Source: Talaromyces rugulosus
Taxonomy: Eukaryota > Ascomycota > Eurotiomycetes > Eurotiales > Trichocomaceae
Length of the DNA stretch: 64,000 nucleotides
NCBI RefSeq assembly: GCF_013368755.1
Contig: NC_049562.1
Span: 4,464,001-4,528,000, forward strand
Reading direction: 5' to 3'
Part shown: positions 13,092 to 25,548 of the stretch, one piece after another
Numbering within the stretch: position 1 is the stretch's first letter
How the letters are laid out: every line of letters starts with the position of its first letter
Program-made: the position numbers and the translations under genes
The notes under the pieces: model-generated
Databases searched by the model: none
What the model saw: only the letters and a program-made list of their open reading frames with translations
Told to the model about the DNA's origin: nothing

Positions 13092-15196
13092 CTAGATAAA
13101 CTGTGAGTCCAAAAACTTATCCAGATCAAAGTCCAAGTCCCCTAGAAACCCTGTCAATGGCTCCGTAAATGTGTCCACGTCTATAGAGTCCATAGAATTA
13201 GTTTGTTCATTTTCGGGCGCGGTTTGGGATGAATGAACAGCAGTTGCCTGAGGTGGTATAGCAGCTATAACAAGACGATTAGTTGGTTCTATTCTACCTG
13301 TGTAAGTTGTTCTCCAAAGAAGAGCGTACCAATATCTTGCCGGACTCCCCCAGGCCGATCCATAAGGTGCTTTTCTCTCCAGCGAATAGCTATCTCATGG
13401 ACTACACCCGCGGAGAGTCTATGCTTGATCCGCAATCCAATGTCCCAATTTCCGTTAGAATCCTTAAACATGTTGTCAACATTCCACATCTGTTCAACAA
13501 TTGTCACTGCTCTATGAACTTTGTCGCCGTCTTCAAGAGAAACAGATTTCATGAAGTTGATCATTGCATGAAACATCAAGGAGCCCAGCTTTTCATCAAC
13601 ATAGCTTGCAAATGGTCCTTTGAGTAGCCGAAACATAAGAGCGTGTCCCATTTTTATTGCAAAAATGACGAAACGCGGACAGAAACTGCTGAGCTTATGA
13701 TTCTTTTCCTGCTCTCTTATAAAGGTGAAGACTTCGAGGACAGTGTTGAAGATCGTTTGACAAGTCTGTACATCGATACTCTCCCATGGTTTGAAAAAGT
13801 GCATGGCAAGAACTTCTAAACGGCAGATGGCCACATGAAAAATTTCCCAGTCCATTTACTTGTTAGTGTAATCCTGACAAAAAGTACCATGATTGATGGC
13901 ACTTACTTGATGAGGTGGTAGATTCTAGACCATCCAATTGACTGGTGATCATTTTCAAAACAGAATTTAAACTTTGCTCTTCCTGTATAGTCAATTTCTG
14001 TGAGTTGAATTGAACGAATATTCTCTGTGCGCCCGCCATGATATTGGAAAGCTGAAGCTGCACCTGTAAGTCGGTGGGAAGCTGTAACAATATGCTCTTG
14101 AGTTGTTCTTGGTCGGTATATGCATCGGCAGACAATAGAGGAGGGTATCCGCACCCGGAACAAGATCTGACGTAGCTGTTATGCGTTGGAAATCCCGAGG
14201 GGAGACGTATGGCCGCACCTTTGGTAGACAATAACAACGTAGACCCACAATCGTGTCCTCTCCACCGTGGAAGACTCGAAAAAACTAGACTGAGCTTCTA
14301 GTTTCGGTATCTCCTTGCCAAGATATGGGGTATGCAATCCGTTCTGCATTGCCATGTGAACAAGTGCACCGCTCAATACAAATGAGGGTTCACTCTGGTA
14401 GGGATTTGATGGGAACGGCCATTCCATAAGAAGTAGCACGGCTTCGATTACTTGTAGCGGCTTGGCCCGAGTGCTCAGCGAGGCTAAGACAAGCGGAGAA
14501 ATTCGAGGGGACAGTGCAGTTATGAGATTTGGATGGGCCAAGTTCTTTCGAGCACCAATGGAGACTATGACCCAAAAGAGGACCTGAGATTTCCCATATA
14601 GGAGATTCGGCGTAATTGTAGGATCAAGAACGGGAAGCAAGGGGTGGTAGTCACGGAAGAACAGCTTGAAACAATGATCTATGATAGAGGAGCCAATCTC
14701 GAGCCCATCAATAGATCTGGCCTCCGTCGCCTCGTAGTTCTGAGTGTCTTGAGTTCTTGTCACTTTTGAAACGTTAGCTTATCATAGAAGCCTTTCTACA
14801 GTACAATACTCGCCGGTAGTGGGCGGAGTGGGGCCACCTTGTAGCTCTCGTCGCAGTATTGAAGCTTCTTCCTCAAGCTCTTCCATACGCCTAGATATCA
14901 ATGAGATTTGCCAGACGGAATGGAAGATGATGCTTACTTTCGTTTGTGGACCCGATGGAAGGGGGCCGAATAGACGCAGGGTAGCTTCTGCCGTCGACAG
15001 CGCGAACAGGGTGTGCCAGACTCCTCAGAGCCATCGGAACATCGCATCTACTCACACCAAGATTAGCATCATCTAATCGTGAGACGCAGTCCCGCGAGCT
15101 ACTAGCTTTTTGCTGTCTGCACTCTACACAGGCTCTCTTTTTAGGGCCATCAGAGGACCCTCGTCGCGTACGCATGTTGAGACTGGGGGATAGCAA
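13092..15196 (-). CDS. Zn2Cys6 transcription factor
   Basis: A seven-exon model on the minus strand joins in frame to 579 residues: 15107-15196, 14938-15047, 14838-14890, 14219-14762, 13907-14175, 13298-13815 and 13092-13247. Exons 1 and 2 together give the binuclear zinc cluster C-x2-C-x6-C ... C-x2-C-x6-C (CVECRQQK then MRC, PCSRCRRQKLPC), followed by a basic stretch and a short coiled coil (MEELEEE). The middle is a fungal-specific transcription factor domain and the tail is acidic (DLDFDLDKFLD). Two splice sites are odd: the first donor is GC, and the fifth intron has a better-looking acceptor that would bring in an in-frame TAA. The gene may be intact or recently damaged. No target is evident. 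Confidence 0.7.
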
Positions 15197-15592
15197 TCTC
15201 GAGAATCTTAGTGTAAATCGAATCCGAAGTGGAACCCTAATACCGTTGATTTGATATGGAGTGGTGGTGGTGGCTTGAACTGTGGAGAGCTTCAGCGGCT
15301 ATAAATAGTGTAGATCTGCCACTAAACAAAAGGGGGAATAGCGCCGTTTTGCGCGTCGTCGTTGACCTTAAACATCTCCAGGTCAATGTTATTTGTAGTA
15401 TGCTGGGCTTTTTCGATGATCTCGCTAGTTTAATTTATTCTGGCTCATATTAAAACTCATGGCCCTCGGCGTGCTTACTAGTCATGCAGTAGAGTGGCAC
15501 GCGTATACAGAAAAGTCTCGATACTGTGAATTCAAGTACATATGTAAAGAGCAGGCTACATTTAAAAATATTTTTGGATGTCTCTTATTGTA
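15197..15592. other. Intergenic, promoter of the regulator
   Basis: About 400 bases between the regulator start and the 3' end of the lyase gene. No coding or repeat structure was recognised. Confidence 0.4.
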
Positions 15593-18162
15593 TTAGACTA
15601 TCAGATGAGATATCAACGTCCAGTCTTTCAGATCTACTAGTGGTGGTACCGATGGCTCTTGGGAATAATCCCAAACCGGTGAAAATATGACAGCAATAGT
15701 ATGCGTTCCTGCAGGTACGTCAATTGCAAGAACTCGTACACCACTATTTTCAGGATCAGTTTCCCCCTCTGGTAGATCGGGGCTGGATTCTCCACGGGTG
15801 GCTTCGACTGTTCGGAATGTCAACCCTAATGGTGATTGGATAGTTGCCGTGAGCGATTTTCCATTAAGGAAAAGGTCTAGATAGCCAGAATAAGTCCCAA
15901 ACCGATGAAATGAGCATGTGAGACAAACCAGCCGCAATTCCACCTTTTTTGTACTTGATTGTTGCGTTTGTATGCATCCTCCATTGGCAGGCTGACGTTG
16001 CCTCGGTGATCTCGTCTTGGAGAAGTACTTGGCTCCGACCATTAAAAAGTCTGATCCCTCTCTCAATCAAGACACCGCCATATAAAGTGGTCAAATTGAC
16101 GACCCAGTATACTGCGCTATCTTGTTTGGACAGACTTACGGGACCTGTTTGAGCGTTCCCCGTTGTTTCAAATCGAATCGAGGACGGTCTTGCATCGACA
16201 ACCTGATTGGATCCATTATAGACAATCGTATTCTGTCCTTCAGTGCGGGTACGGTAGTACAGCCAGCGGGTGCTGTTCTGGTTGTCGCTAGAAAAATATC
16301 CGGTCGATAGGTAAGATGCCTGGCAAAGCTCTCCTGCCCATCGCTCACCTAACGCATCTAGAACAAAATCACCGGCATCTATGTTGCTGTCTGTAATGTT
16401 TTCAAGTATCAAAAAAAAAAAGCTTGGATTTTGATAAAAATATATCATTCGTTTGTATTGACTGTACGTACGGGTCTGATGTCCCACCGCAGGACCGGCC
16501 TTCATAGCGACAAAAAGACCAGTTGTGTCCGTCCACGAAGACCGCATTGATACCCACGGGCTCTCAGCGCTTGAGAAATTGGCGTCTAAGGGAAGACCAA
16601 TGTACCACCCGCCAGTAACTTGAGGGTTATACCAAAATATACCCAGTGGATCAGCGGCTTCCGTGAAATCCCGTTGATAAAGTGTATACATAGGAAATGT
16701 AGTTAAATTAGCGTCAGTAAGGGACATATATTTAGGACAAGGGAAAACATACTATCGAACTGGTCACCATAGAAGAGCATGGCGTTTGCAGTGGCGGTAA
16801 ACTTTTCTGGTCCTAATAGAATTATGTTAGGCAAGATGTCACATGGAACGTGGTCGAAACCCTGGGATTGTAACAACCGCAGTCTCCGTAGTTAAAAAGA
16901 TCAGTCATCCCAAAGGAATAAATGTGAAATAAAGAGGTATTTTTAAAAGCCGGGTTGATGGTTAGTAAACTGTGCGTACTTCCTGTAGCTGTGAGTAACG
17001 CGGAACTCATTTGCGCGTGCCCCTGGACTCCGAAATACCTAGACTATGTTAATATATGCTTCAATAGAATGATACACATGTAAAAAATGTGAGATATATA
17101 CATACCAATAGTCTGGGGTTTCCGTCCAAGTTCCGTCCGAGTGGACGGCCTGGGCACAGTGCTGTTGTGCATTTGGAATGGCAAGCCCAAGAAGCTTTGC
17201 TGCTATTCCTGTCGGGTCTTCATTATAAATTGCAAGTGCACCGTTGATGATGCCTGCATTTGTAACACCTGTGTTTGGGCTTTATGAGTTACCTTCTTTA
17301 ATGGAAGACGCGCGATAAGACACTTACAATTCCAATTCCCTTCAACAAAGAGAAACCACATATTAGATTCGTAGGCTTCATACCCTTTATTGAGTCCTAA
17401 TGAGATGATGGACCACATGACGGAATCGCGTTGATCATTAGTCCATATATCATAGAGCCAGTCATATGCAATTGCAAACGCCGTTAAAAGTTCCCCGACA
17501 TCTAACCAATGTCTAATATTGCATGATTAGATAGATGAAATAGAGGGGGAAGTGACACTGATGTACTGAGTATTCCAATTATCACCAGCAACTCCGAAGT
17601 ATTGACTAGAATTGCCTGATGCCACAAGCAGCTCTTCCCAAGTCCGGTTAACCCATCGTGTATCGTTTGACATACGATAAGCATAGGCCCAGTGTTTTAC
17701 TCGCCGTTGTATCTGTCTTGCACAATCCAATATACCACTTCCATTGAGACCCCCGTCAGGTAGGTATTGCACTGGTGGCATCTGATAATACAATTCTGCG
17801 TGTTGGAAAATACTTTCATTCCACTTTTTGAGATATGGGTCTTGTTGAATAAGAAACGGGAGCCGGTGCCATTTGTAAATTGGTGCAAAAAGCCTGGGGT
17901 GTTGAGATCGAACAGAGATTGATGAGGCATTCTCAGGTACTATGGGGTCATCGCCCCAGTCTAAACAGTCGGTTTTTCTCAATGTTGGATTCGACAGATT
18001 GGAGTCCGGGTAAATGGGTAAGCCATGAGAAGTATGGCCTCTGTAGAGAACTTGGGAACTTCCATTGTGGGACAAACATGCAGCGTTAGTAACGCCAATC
18101 TTGAAATCCGTTGTGATGCTAGCTTGTACGCTGATTATTGTCGTTAGTATTAAGAATAGCAT
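15593..18162 (-). CDS. Secreted heparinase II/III-like polysaccharide lyase
   Basis: A multi-exon gene read from 18162 to 15593. A short signal peptide (FLILTTIISVQAS) starts the protein. An alpha-helical toroid region follows, with HPRLFAPIYKW, WAYAYRMS and HWLDVGELL. Then comes the C-terminal beta-sandwich domain with MRSSWTD, HQTHSNIDAGDFVLDALGERWAGEL and WLYYRTRTEGQNT. This layout is that of heparinase II/III and alginate/chondroitin lyases. The junctions giving HQTH (intron with GTACGT donor near 16470) and KKDLFLNGK (intron 15877-15943) are clean. The junction near 16655-16750 is less sure: GDQFD must splice into ADPLGIFWY and the only AG lies inside a conserved-looking stretch. Many N-glycosylation sites fit secretion. 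The substrate, a uronic acid polysaccharide, is not determined. Confidence 0.85.
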
Positions 18163-18883
18163 GACTATTCTTTATACTTAGAATGGACAATTAATAAGCC
18201 CGAGGATAGAGGGTCAAATGGAAGGTGAGAGGTATATGGGTGTGATTATAAAAAAAAATAGAATTTCCTCGCCATGACCAAAGCAGTAATACCGATAATG
18301 CTAGCTCTAAATGCCGAATACAATAGCCAAATTTCCGCGGACGTTCGGATTGAACTATATTACTGTAAATAGTAAATGAAAAAATTTCCGTCACACAATC
18401 ATTCCAAGGTTCCAGCAAGGATTAGGGTGGAGCTATTGCATTCCTCTGTCTGGTCTAAGATTCCTTGATAGAGAGTGCCAAATACCTCACTCTTCTTATG
18501 TTCAGAATGGTACGATTCGGCTAACCATATGCCCAATGCGACTTCTTATTCAAGAAAGTACGATAGGGGTGAAAAGCCGTCACGAAATAGTGAAGCAGGT
18601 TTTGATGCCGATTTGAGACTAACACCAGAACATCATCTCGCAAGACGACCTGTTGTATAGAATTCTCAGTCATGGCGAATGTTAATACTTTAGGCAGTAT
18701 CTGGCTGATAGTATGTCTTGACTGGACTGTGGTGAAGCCCATAATAGGCCCTGCATGAAAAAAAATTCCGATTTCAACTCGAGTTGTTTCTTGAAAAGGC
18801 CCAGGGCGTTCGAATCGAAACCACATGGCCAACCACTGCCTAGGAAATTACGAAGTTGAGACATGTCAGGGACTGACGCTCAT
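18163..18883. other. Intergenic, 0.7 kb
   Basis: Contains the lyase promoter and the oligoribonuclease terminator. Only short frames of no protein-like character are present. Confidence 0.45.
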
Positions 18884-19758
18884 TCATCGCCCGTCAAACA
18901 GTTTATCCCGATAATATTTCATTTCTGCAATGCTTTCAAGAATGTCGTCCCTGGCCAGGTGAAGTTCTCGTTTCGGCGGCGCGTCGCGAAGGAGCTCCTC
19001 ACTACCCCAGCGTCTGGCCGCCTCTTTCAGCGTACTGACATCGAGCAAGCGGTAATGTAGCCACTCGAGTACTTTGGCATATGGGCCTTTGGCGAGAAAG
19101 GCGCGGTCCGCGTGTATGCTGTTCCCCGCTAGGATAGCGGTGCGCTGCTCTGGGACGTGTTGCTTGATATAGGCCAGCAATTCCGCCGCTGCTGTGGCGG
19201 CGTCTGTGGTTGAGGCAAGAACGGCGTCGGTCAACCCCGATTTACCGTGGGTGTCAATGCACCATTGCGACATCGTGTCTAGGCTCGACTTGGGTTGGTG
19301 GATAATCGTCTCGAAGCCATTCGGTTCTAGCAGTTGAAGCTGTGCATCCGTGACGAAACAGCAAATCTGAAGGATCTGATCTGTCTCCGAGTCTAGGCCG
19401 GTCATCTAAATAGGAATTTGTTTCGATTAGTTTCTTGTTCTCCTCCGGATAAGCAATTTCGCAGAATCGTAAGCGCATTGCGGGGAACTCAAGTGAACTG
19501 GGAGCAGACCTCGCAATCAATCCACACCAACGGGGCTGTGGAACGCGTCAGGGACATAGTTTCGGTATTATCAAGGCTTAATGTGAAGCTCGATTTGACA
19601 AAACTTGGGCGGTGCGTGGGGAGGCGTTGGAAAGGGCTGGTTATGCTGGTTGGTGACGCGGAGGTGAAGCTGTGAGAAGAAGACCGGGACCGGGACGCGC
19701 CTTCGATCTTTCGCGTCAGAGGTCCCCGCAGTCGGGTCAATCTGATTATCTTCAACAT
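18884..19758 (-). CDS. Oligoribonuclease, probably mitochondrial
   Basis: Two exons, 19510-19758 and 18884-19405, give 256 residues with an intron of 104 bases. The DEDDh 3'-5' exonuclease motifs are all visible: VWIDCE (Asp81, Glu83), NSIHADRAF (Asp183) and HYRLLDVSTLKE (His200, Asp205). It degrades 2-5 base RNA oligomers to mononucleotides, like yeast Rex2 and bacterial Orn. The first 17 residues (MLKIIRLTRLRGPLTRK) are basic, amphipathic and free of acidic residues, as in a mitochondrial presequence. A later in-frame ATG (MSLTRS) would give a cytosolic form, so dual targeting is possible. Confidence 0.93.
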
Positions 19759-20025
19759 CCCGACCGACAATTGCTTTTCAGCTACTTGACTACCTCTAAA
19801 AGGAACCATTGTCTTTGCCTCGAAAACTCACCATACCAAACATATGCAAACACTACCTCCGGTGCCCGCGGGCCGTTTTTGTGAGACCGGGCCGAGAACG
19901 GCATCAACGGCCAGCTACATATATGGGCTGCATCGGTAGATTTTCTGAATGAGCGAAATGAGCAGTTATCGTCGAATCTCATATATAAAAATTTACCCTC
20001 AAGAAGGAATAAAAACCACGTTATA

Positions 20026-21554
20026 ATGGTGCAGGGACACGGTGCTAATGACGGACATGAGGCCGGCGTGACAAAGCAATTATGCGAATGGATCCAAAAA
20101 GTCTCCTTAGATGATGTCCCTGAAGATGTGCGCACTCGCGCCAAGCACCTAGTTCTCGATGGTCTTGCCTGCGCCATTGTGGGCTCTCATCTGCCATGGA
20201 CCGAGACTGCTGCCCGAGCTGTCTTTGACATGGAATCTTCAGGGAACTGCAGTGTTTGGGGCCATGAAAGGGTATTCCATCTATTTTAGATCTCCGGGCA
20301 GCTTTTGTTTTAGCAACTTAATAAAAGAGACGCTAATACTGATAATAGAAAACCGGCGCGTTACCTGCCGCGTTGTTAAACAGCACTGCTATCCAGGGAT
20401 TCGAGCTCGATGACTGGCACTTAATAGCCCCTCTGCACTCGAATTCTCTAATCCTACCCGCCGTATTTGCAGCGGCCAGCCAGGAGAGTGCTAAGAATTC
20501 TACAAAGTTTGACGGCAAGGCTTTCCTGCTCTCCGTTATTGCCGGGTATGAGACAGGGCCCCGAGTCGGCAATGCCTTGTATGGCAAAGATATGCTCACG
20601 CGTGGATGGCATTCCGGCGCTATATTTGGCCCATCTGCCTCCGCTGCAGCGGTTAGTAAGCTTCTCAACCTCCCTGCTGAATCTATCGAAGATGCCCTCG
20701 GTATTGCCTGTACGCAAGCCGGGGGGTTAATGTCGGCCCAGTTCGGCAGTGATGCAAAGCGCATGCAGCATGGATTTGCCGCTCGCAATGGCCTTTTTGC
20801 CGCTCTGTTGGCGAAACAAGGATATACCGGGATCAAGAATGTTTACGAAGAGTCATATGGGGGCTTTCTAGCTATGTTTGGAGAGGGTTCGGGCAAGGAG
20901 CCCCGATATCTACCGGAGGAGGTCTCAAAGGAGCTGGGCCAGAAGTGGCAATTACGGCTGATTGGCGTCAAGCTTCATGCCTCGATGGCTGCTACGCACT
21001 GCACAATTGATTGTGTACAAGCATTGCAAGAACGATATCCCAAAGAACTAGCCGACTTGAGGGAAGTCACCAGCATCAAGCTCGAAATGGGCGAAGCTGC
21101 ATGGAAACACGGTGGATTCGAAGTTAAACGGCCAGTTTCAGCAACTGGGGGCCAAATGAGCTGTGCGTATACAGCCGCTGTTCAGCTCGTTGATGGCCAG
21201 GTACTAGCAGACCAGTTCCGTCACAGCAAGCTGGATCGAGATATTATATGGGAACTGGTCAGAAAAACCCAATGTGTGCACGAACCTGATGTAGGAGACA
21301 CATATAAACAGCGAGTGACCATCACACTCAAGGCTGGAACGACTCTCACCCAAGAACTGGAGGGCCCCAAGAGCGTATTTCCTGGGGTATCAAATAAAGA
21401 GATTGTCGATAAATGGCGGCGTTTGACGCACGGAATCATCGAGGAGAAGCGTCGCGATGAAATTGAGAAGGTCGTACTAGATATTGAGGGGTTAGACGAC
21501 GTTGGCAATTTGGAAAAACTGCTGTCTGGTTCTATTTTGAGCCCAATTGCCTAA
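20026..21554 (+). CDS. MmgE/PrpD family protein (2-methylcitrate dehydratase / cis-aconitate decarboxylase-like)
   Basis: Two exons, 20026-20271 and 20349-21554, give 483 residues. The intron has a GTATTC donor and an ATAG acceptor after a CTAAT branch site. The family is recognised from the helical N terminus (RAKHLVLDGLACAIVG), ALLNSTAIQGFELDDWH (the conserved Asp-Asp-His region) and the SGAIFGPSASAAA segment. The family includes 2-methylcitrate dehydratase and cis-aconitate decarboxylase, which makes itaconate. No itaconate-cluster partners (mitochondrial tricarboxylate carrier, MFS exporter) lie nearby, so an itaconate role is not supported. The exact substrate is open. Confidence 0.85.
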
Positions 21555-23015
21555 TGTCTCGATCTCTTTACCGGTATTATTCACGAACTTGTTACAAAGA
21601 GTTTCAATGTTTCTTCCCATTTTGATGTTGTCTTCTCGCACCACTGAACGAATGTATAGGTAAAGGTACCTTCCATAAGGTTCTGAGATTTGGTGAAAGC
21701 CCAAACAAAGAAAGAATAAATAGCTTTTAAGGGAAGCCGGCTCTATCCTCTTTTCTATATTACATAGGAGCTATGGATTCAATGTTAATTGAAAAGCTTT
21801 TGGGTGAACTTCTCAAACTTTATAAATATGATCAAAGGGATACAAGCATCATCTCACACATTTTCGAAATGGCATCTTGGAAGGATTGGAGGGCGTCCTC
21901 AGTACGAAGGTTCACCTTGTCACTATCCCCTGTCCGCTTAAAAGGTTGAAAACTCGACCTCACTTTTTACTCGACACTAGGTTTAATTCTCATGTAGATT
22001 GGATTGTCTCCATCAACCAATAGTTCATTTCCCTAGTCCTTCTAGCGAATTAGGCCATTGGGACATATGTAGAATATTCTGGTTTGCAGACCAGAAGTTG
22101 GAGACGATAAGATGTAGCCAAAAGGCTTTTACCCACATCTTGGATTCCTGGAACTTAAAGCCGTACCCGGGAGAAGATGTTTTTGACCTTCTCTAGGCCC
22201 TAACCACTGCTAAAATGACCGTGATTGCGATGAGAATGGATTTCTGGGTTAATGAGCAAGCAAAATGCGCCTAAGAACTTTCTCATATCTCCATGAATTA
22301 GTAGATTAATCAAGTGCTACTAAAATAATTTTTATGATAAGGAATAGGCTACAAACGTTTGTTACTCTTTTTAGTCGTACTATTATGTGTTTTAAATAAA
22401 CTGTGTATGAAATATATATATATATATATATATTAGTCTAGCGTTGCTTATAAAATTTAATGATTTTATATGGTTTAGTGATTGTCTACTCTATTGCCCA
22501 CAATGGTTTGTTGACGTGTGTCTCTCCTGCTACTCAGGACGGAGCCGCCTTTTAAATCAACATCGCCAACAGTAGAGCAGCGTTTAGTAGCAAATAATCA
22601 ATGACTCTTCGATCTAGATTCTACTGAGAGTAATAAGAATACTTCGACTGTGCCTGTTTTCAGATTTTTAGAATTTGAGGGGCTTTCGCGAAATTATGCC
22701 TAACCACGACCCTGTTGTTTAGAAATGGAATCACTGTGTCACAGGAAAATGCGCCCGAAAAGAGAAATCGGTTTTAAAGAATAAGAACTTATTTCTAGTC
22801 TGATCTAGCTAAGCCTCAATACTGCTGCATGTGTAATCAGTACAATTTGAAAATGACGACCACTCAGCCCCTCGCCCTAATGCAGGCTTGATCGAGCAGC
22901 CTTGCGCTAAAAAGTATTTAATTAACATGTTGCATCTCCTCCCCCCCCCCAAAAAAAGGAAAAGCCTATACATTGCTGCTAAACAGCATCCTGAAATAAC
23001 ATAAGGCTCATCACA
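21555..23015. other. AT-rich intergenic region, 1.46 kb
   Basis: No convincing gene. The region is AT-rich, with an (AT)n microsatellite at 22412-22433 and a C run followed by an A run near 22940-22958, just before the next gene. It marks the border between ordinary genes and the accessory block. Confidence 0.5.
22412..22433. repeat. (AT)11 microsatellite
   Basis: Uninterrupted alternating A and T over 22 bases in AT-rich intergenic DNA. Confidence 0.9.
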
Positions 23016-25505
23016 ATGTCTCCCCGTGGTAAAAAAACAGCCCTGCGGCCAGAAGAAGAGCGACGCTTGTTGGACGAGTACGGAATCTTCTTCGACGGCC
23101 CGTTACTACCACGCGATTGGCCACCTGCATATCGGCAGATCTTTGAGACCATTCGCGAGATCGGACGAGAGACTTACGACACCTACGGAAACGATGGGAG
23201 ACTGGATGGCCGCTTGACTGTGTTAGCGAATGTTCCACAGATCAAGACAAGAGCCTGTGAGCTTCGAATCGAGGCGTATCGGTGTCGGCAGAAAAGAGTC
23301 AATGAAGCTACATGGAGGTCCGAAATTGAGCGTTTCATAATCAGCCCATTCAAGGCGGAGGCTGTATGGTGAGGTATTATTTCGTTGAAAAAGTGGCTTA
23401 ATAGTTAACGGTGCGGAACCAGTGCTAAGTGTGGAAAACGGTTCTGGGAGGCCGACTTTCAGGCAACCCAAGTTGAATACACTGTGAACGAAGACCTACA
23501 AAACAGACGTACGAGACGGTTGCGTTGTATCTGCAGCAACGATGAAAGAATCCTGGCCAATGTGTAAATATTTATTCAGGCATACTACGGCGACTGGTCT
23601 AATCATGCTGACATCGAAACAGTTATGACCAGGGGTCTAACCTGTTGTTCACTGACCTTTTGCAAACCACTGTTTTGTATCATCCAGAAGATCGGTTAGC
23701 AGAGAAAGGTGTGACTCAGAGAGAGCCGGACCGGATAGTTGGACTAGAGCATACTAACACTCTGAGACAACTTCTGCCGGGGTCTGATATAATACGGCAT
23801 AGCCCTTTTAAGGACAACCTCATTTCATATCCGTTTCTCATTATCGAAGCCAAATCAGAGAAAGGCAGCCCAGGTTTTGAGTCTGTGGAGAGACAGAGCG
23901 CTTTCCCTATAAGGACACTGCTCAAGCTCCAAGCTGATTTGCAGGCATTAAAAAACATCCCCATTAATCCCCTGGTATGGTTTATGGCAAATCAAGGAGA
24001 TGAGTGGCGTGTTTATGCATGTATAGTTGATGACACAAAATACGTATGTTCCATACATTTGGGTAATAGATGATATCTTACTAATGCCATTTTGGGAATA
24101 GAGAATCATTGACCTATGGCATGGATGCATGCTGTCCTTGGATAATACGCTGCAAATCCTATTAATAGCTGACCACATTTGTGATTGGGCTCGAGCTATT
24201 TTTTTACCAAATGTTCTCCGTTGCCTTCGCGGCCATCACGAAATTCCGCGTGGTGTGACCCCTATATCTGCGTATAGTATTATCACTACAACTCCAATTG
24301 ACCAAGAGAATTGTACGTTGGGTAATCTGAACGCCATTACTAGACGAACCCATAGCTTGTCGCTTGAATCAGTGCCAGGCGGTTCTTTTGATGCTACTTC
24401 TCATGATATCCGGTTTACGGACGATGAAAGCCATTCCGACGAAACCTTCAACAACGACGACGATCATCCATACTTGCGGTTCTCAAAGGTTGACAGTAAT
24501 CCTCTGCCTTGGCGGAAACATGCTACCATTCGACATGCAAACATGATTCTCTTTTCATTCCACATATTCTCCCTTCCTGAAGAGCCAGCCCAAATCAATA
24601 GTTTATTGAAATTTTTGGGCGAATCAGATCTGGGTTTATCGATCGCTTGCTCCCACTTATGGAACCTCTTGGAGGATAGCGAAAGTGTCATGGTTTCCAT
24701 GAACGCAATTTATGAACTGGAGAGCATCTGGACTGGGAGAGAGCATCGACTGAGTTCGATTGGTGATTACCCAGTCCGTGCCAAAGTATTATTCCACACA
24801 TATATCCGTGAAGATTGGCAAGTGGTTAGAGAGATTCATTGCATTGTTGCATCTCGATTTGCACTCAGGGCTTTGATGCAGATGACCAGCATGGTCCAAT
24901 CGTCGAATGTGAATTCTGGAATTTTACCTGACATTAGCCTTGTGACGGCTCGCATACATGCTCTGCGATGCTTTTCAGCAAGTCACTCTCTTGCTGCTGC
25001 GCTCGGAGCAGGGTATCTTCGCTTGAGGATAGAGCCATCGCATGGTGGTTCCACCCATTCGTGGGTGTTGAAAGGCCTAAATGAACGAAGTCCACTTCTT
25101 GATCTAGAAATGAAGATTGCGTATAAGCAAGCATGGAATCCTACTTCTTTGAAGTACGATGCTGTTGTATGCAGTTCCGAGGCGCCAAGTGAACTTGGGG
25201 ATTTGTATGGCCCGACTAGCAAAATGGACCAGACAGGTGCTGTGTTGATAAAAAAGCCATTCTCATGGAGTGCGGAATCACCGGAATTTTGTCTGATTAT
25301 TTTGGACGGCACGTCTTTCAGGGATGTTGCGGAGCTAGGACGGAAGTTGGCACAAGCCTACGAAGCTACTAACATTTACGTGACAGGATATGATAGGGAA
25401 AGTAGGATGCATCCTCTATCGGATGATGATAAAATTGGAATTCTACGCTGGGTAGATATACTGTCTGGCAGTCTACCAGAGGATTCGGTGTGGTTAATAG
25501 AATAA
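23016..25505 (+). CDS. Zinc-ribbon and PD-(D/E)XK nuclease-like protein, function unknown
   Basis: Four exons, 23016-23368, 23423-23563, 23623-24043 and 24102-25505, join in frame to 772 residues. After a helical N terminus (residues 1-115) there is a possible zinc ribbon: Cys118 and Cys121 (CAKC) with Cys153 and Cys155 (CIC). Next comes a PD-(D/E)XK-like core: EPDRI with Asp201, then a hydrophobic strand ending in FLIIEAKSEKG (Glu240-Ala-Lys242), followed by a helix with Leu-x-Gln residues (LLKLQADLQ). That is the usual Asp ... Glu-x-Lys active site. The C-terminal 450 residues are a large alpha/beta region I cannot name. Whether it cuts nucleic acid is inference. It converges with the next gene, only 43 bases apart. 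Confidence 0.75.
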
Positions 25506-25548
25506 GTAGGCTTGCAGACTCCCAAGAATTAGTTATGTTCAATTAAGT

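Noticed and set aside
14176..14218. Possible frameshift in the first Zn2Cys6 regulator
   Set aside because: A 43-base intron (GTGCGG ... ACAG) joins VIVYQ to SYVRSC in frame and fits the domain, so a frameshift is not needed here.
20026..21554. MmgE/PrpD gene as part of an itaconate cluster
   Set aside because: No carrier, exporter or regulator typical of itaconate clusters lies next to it. Neighbours are oligoribonuclease and gene-free DNA.
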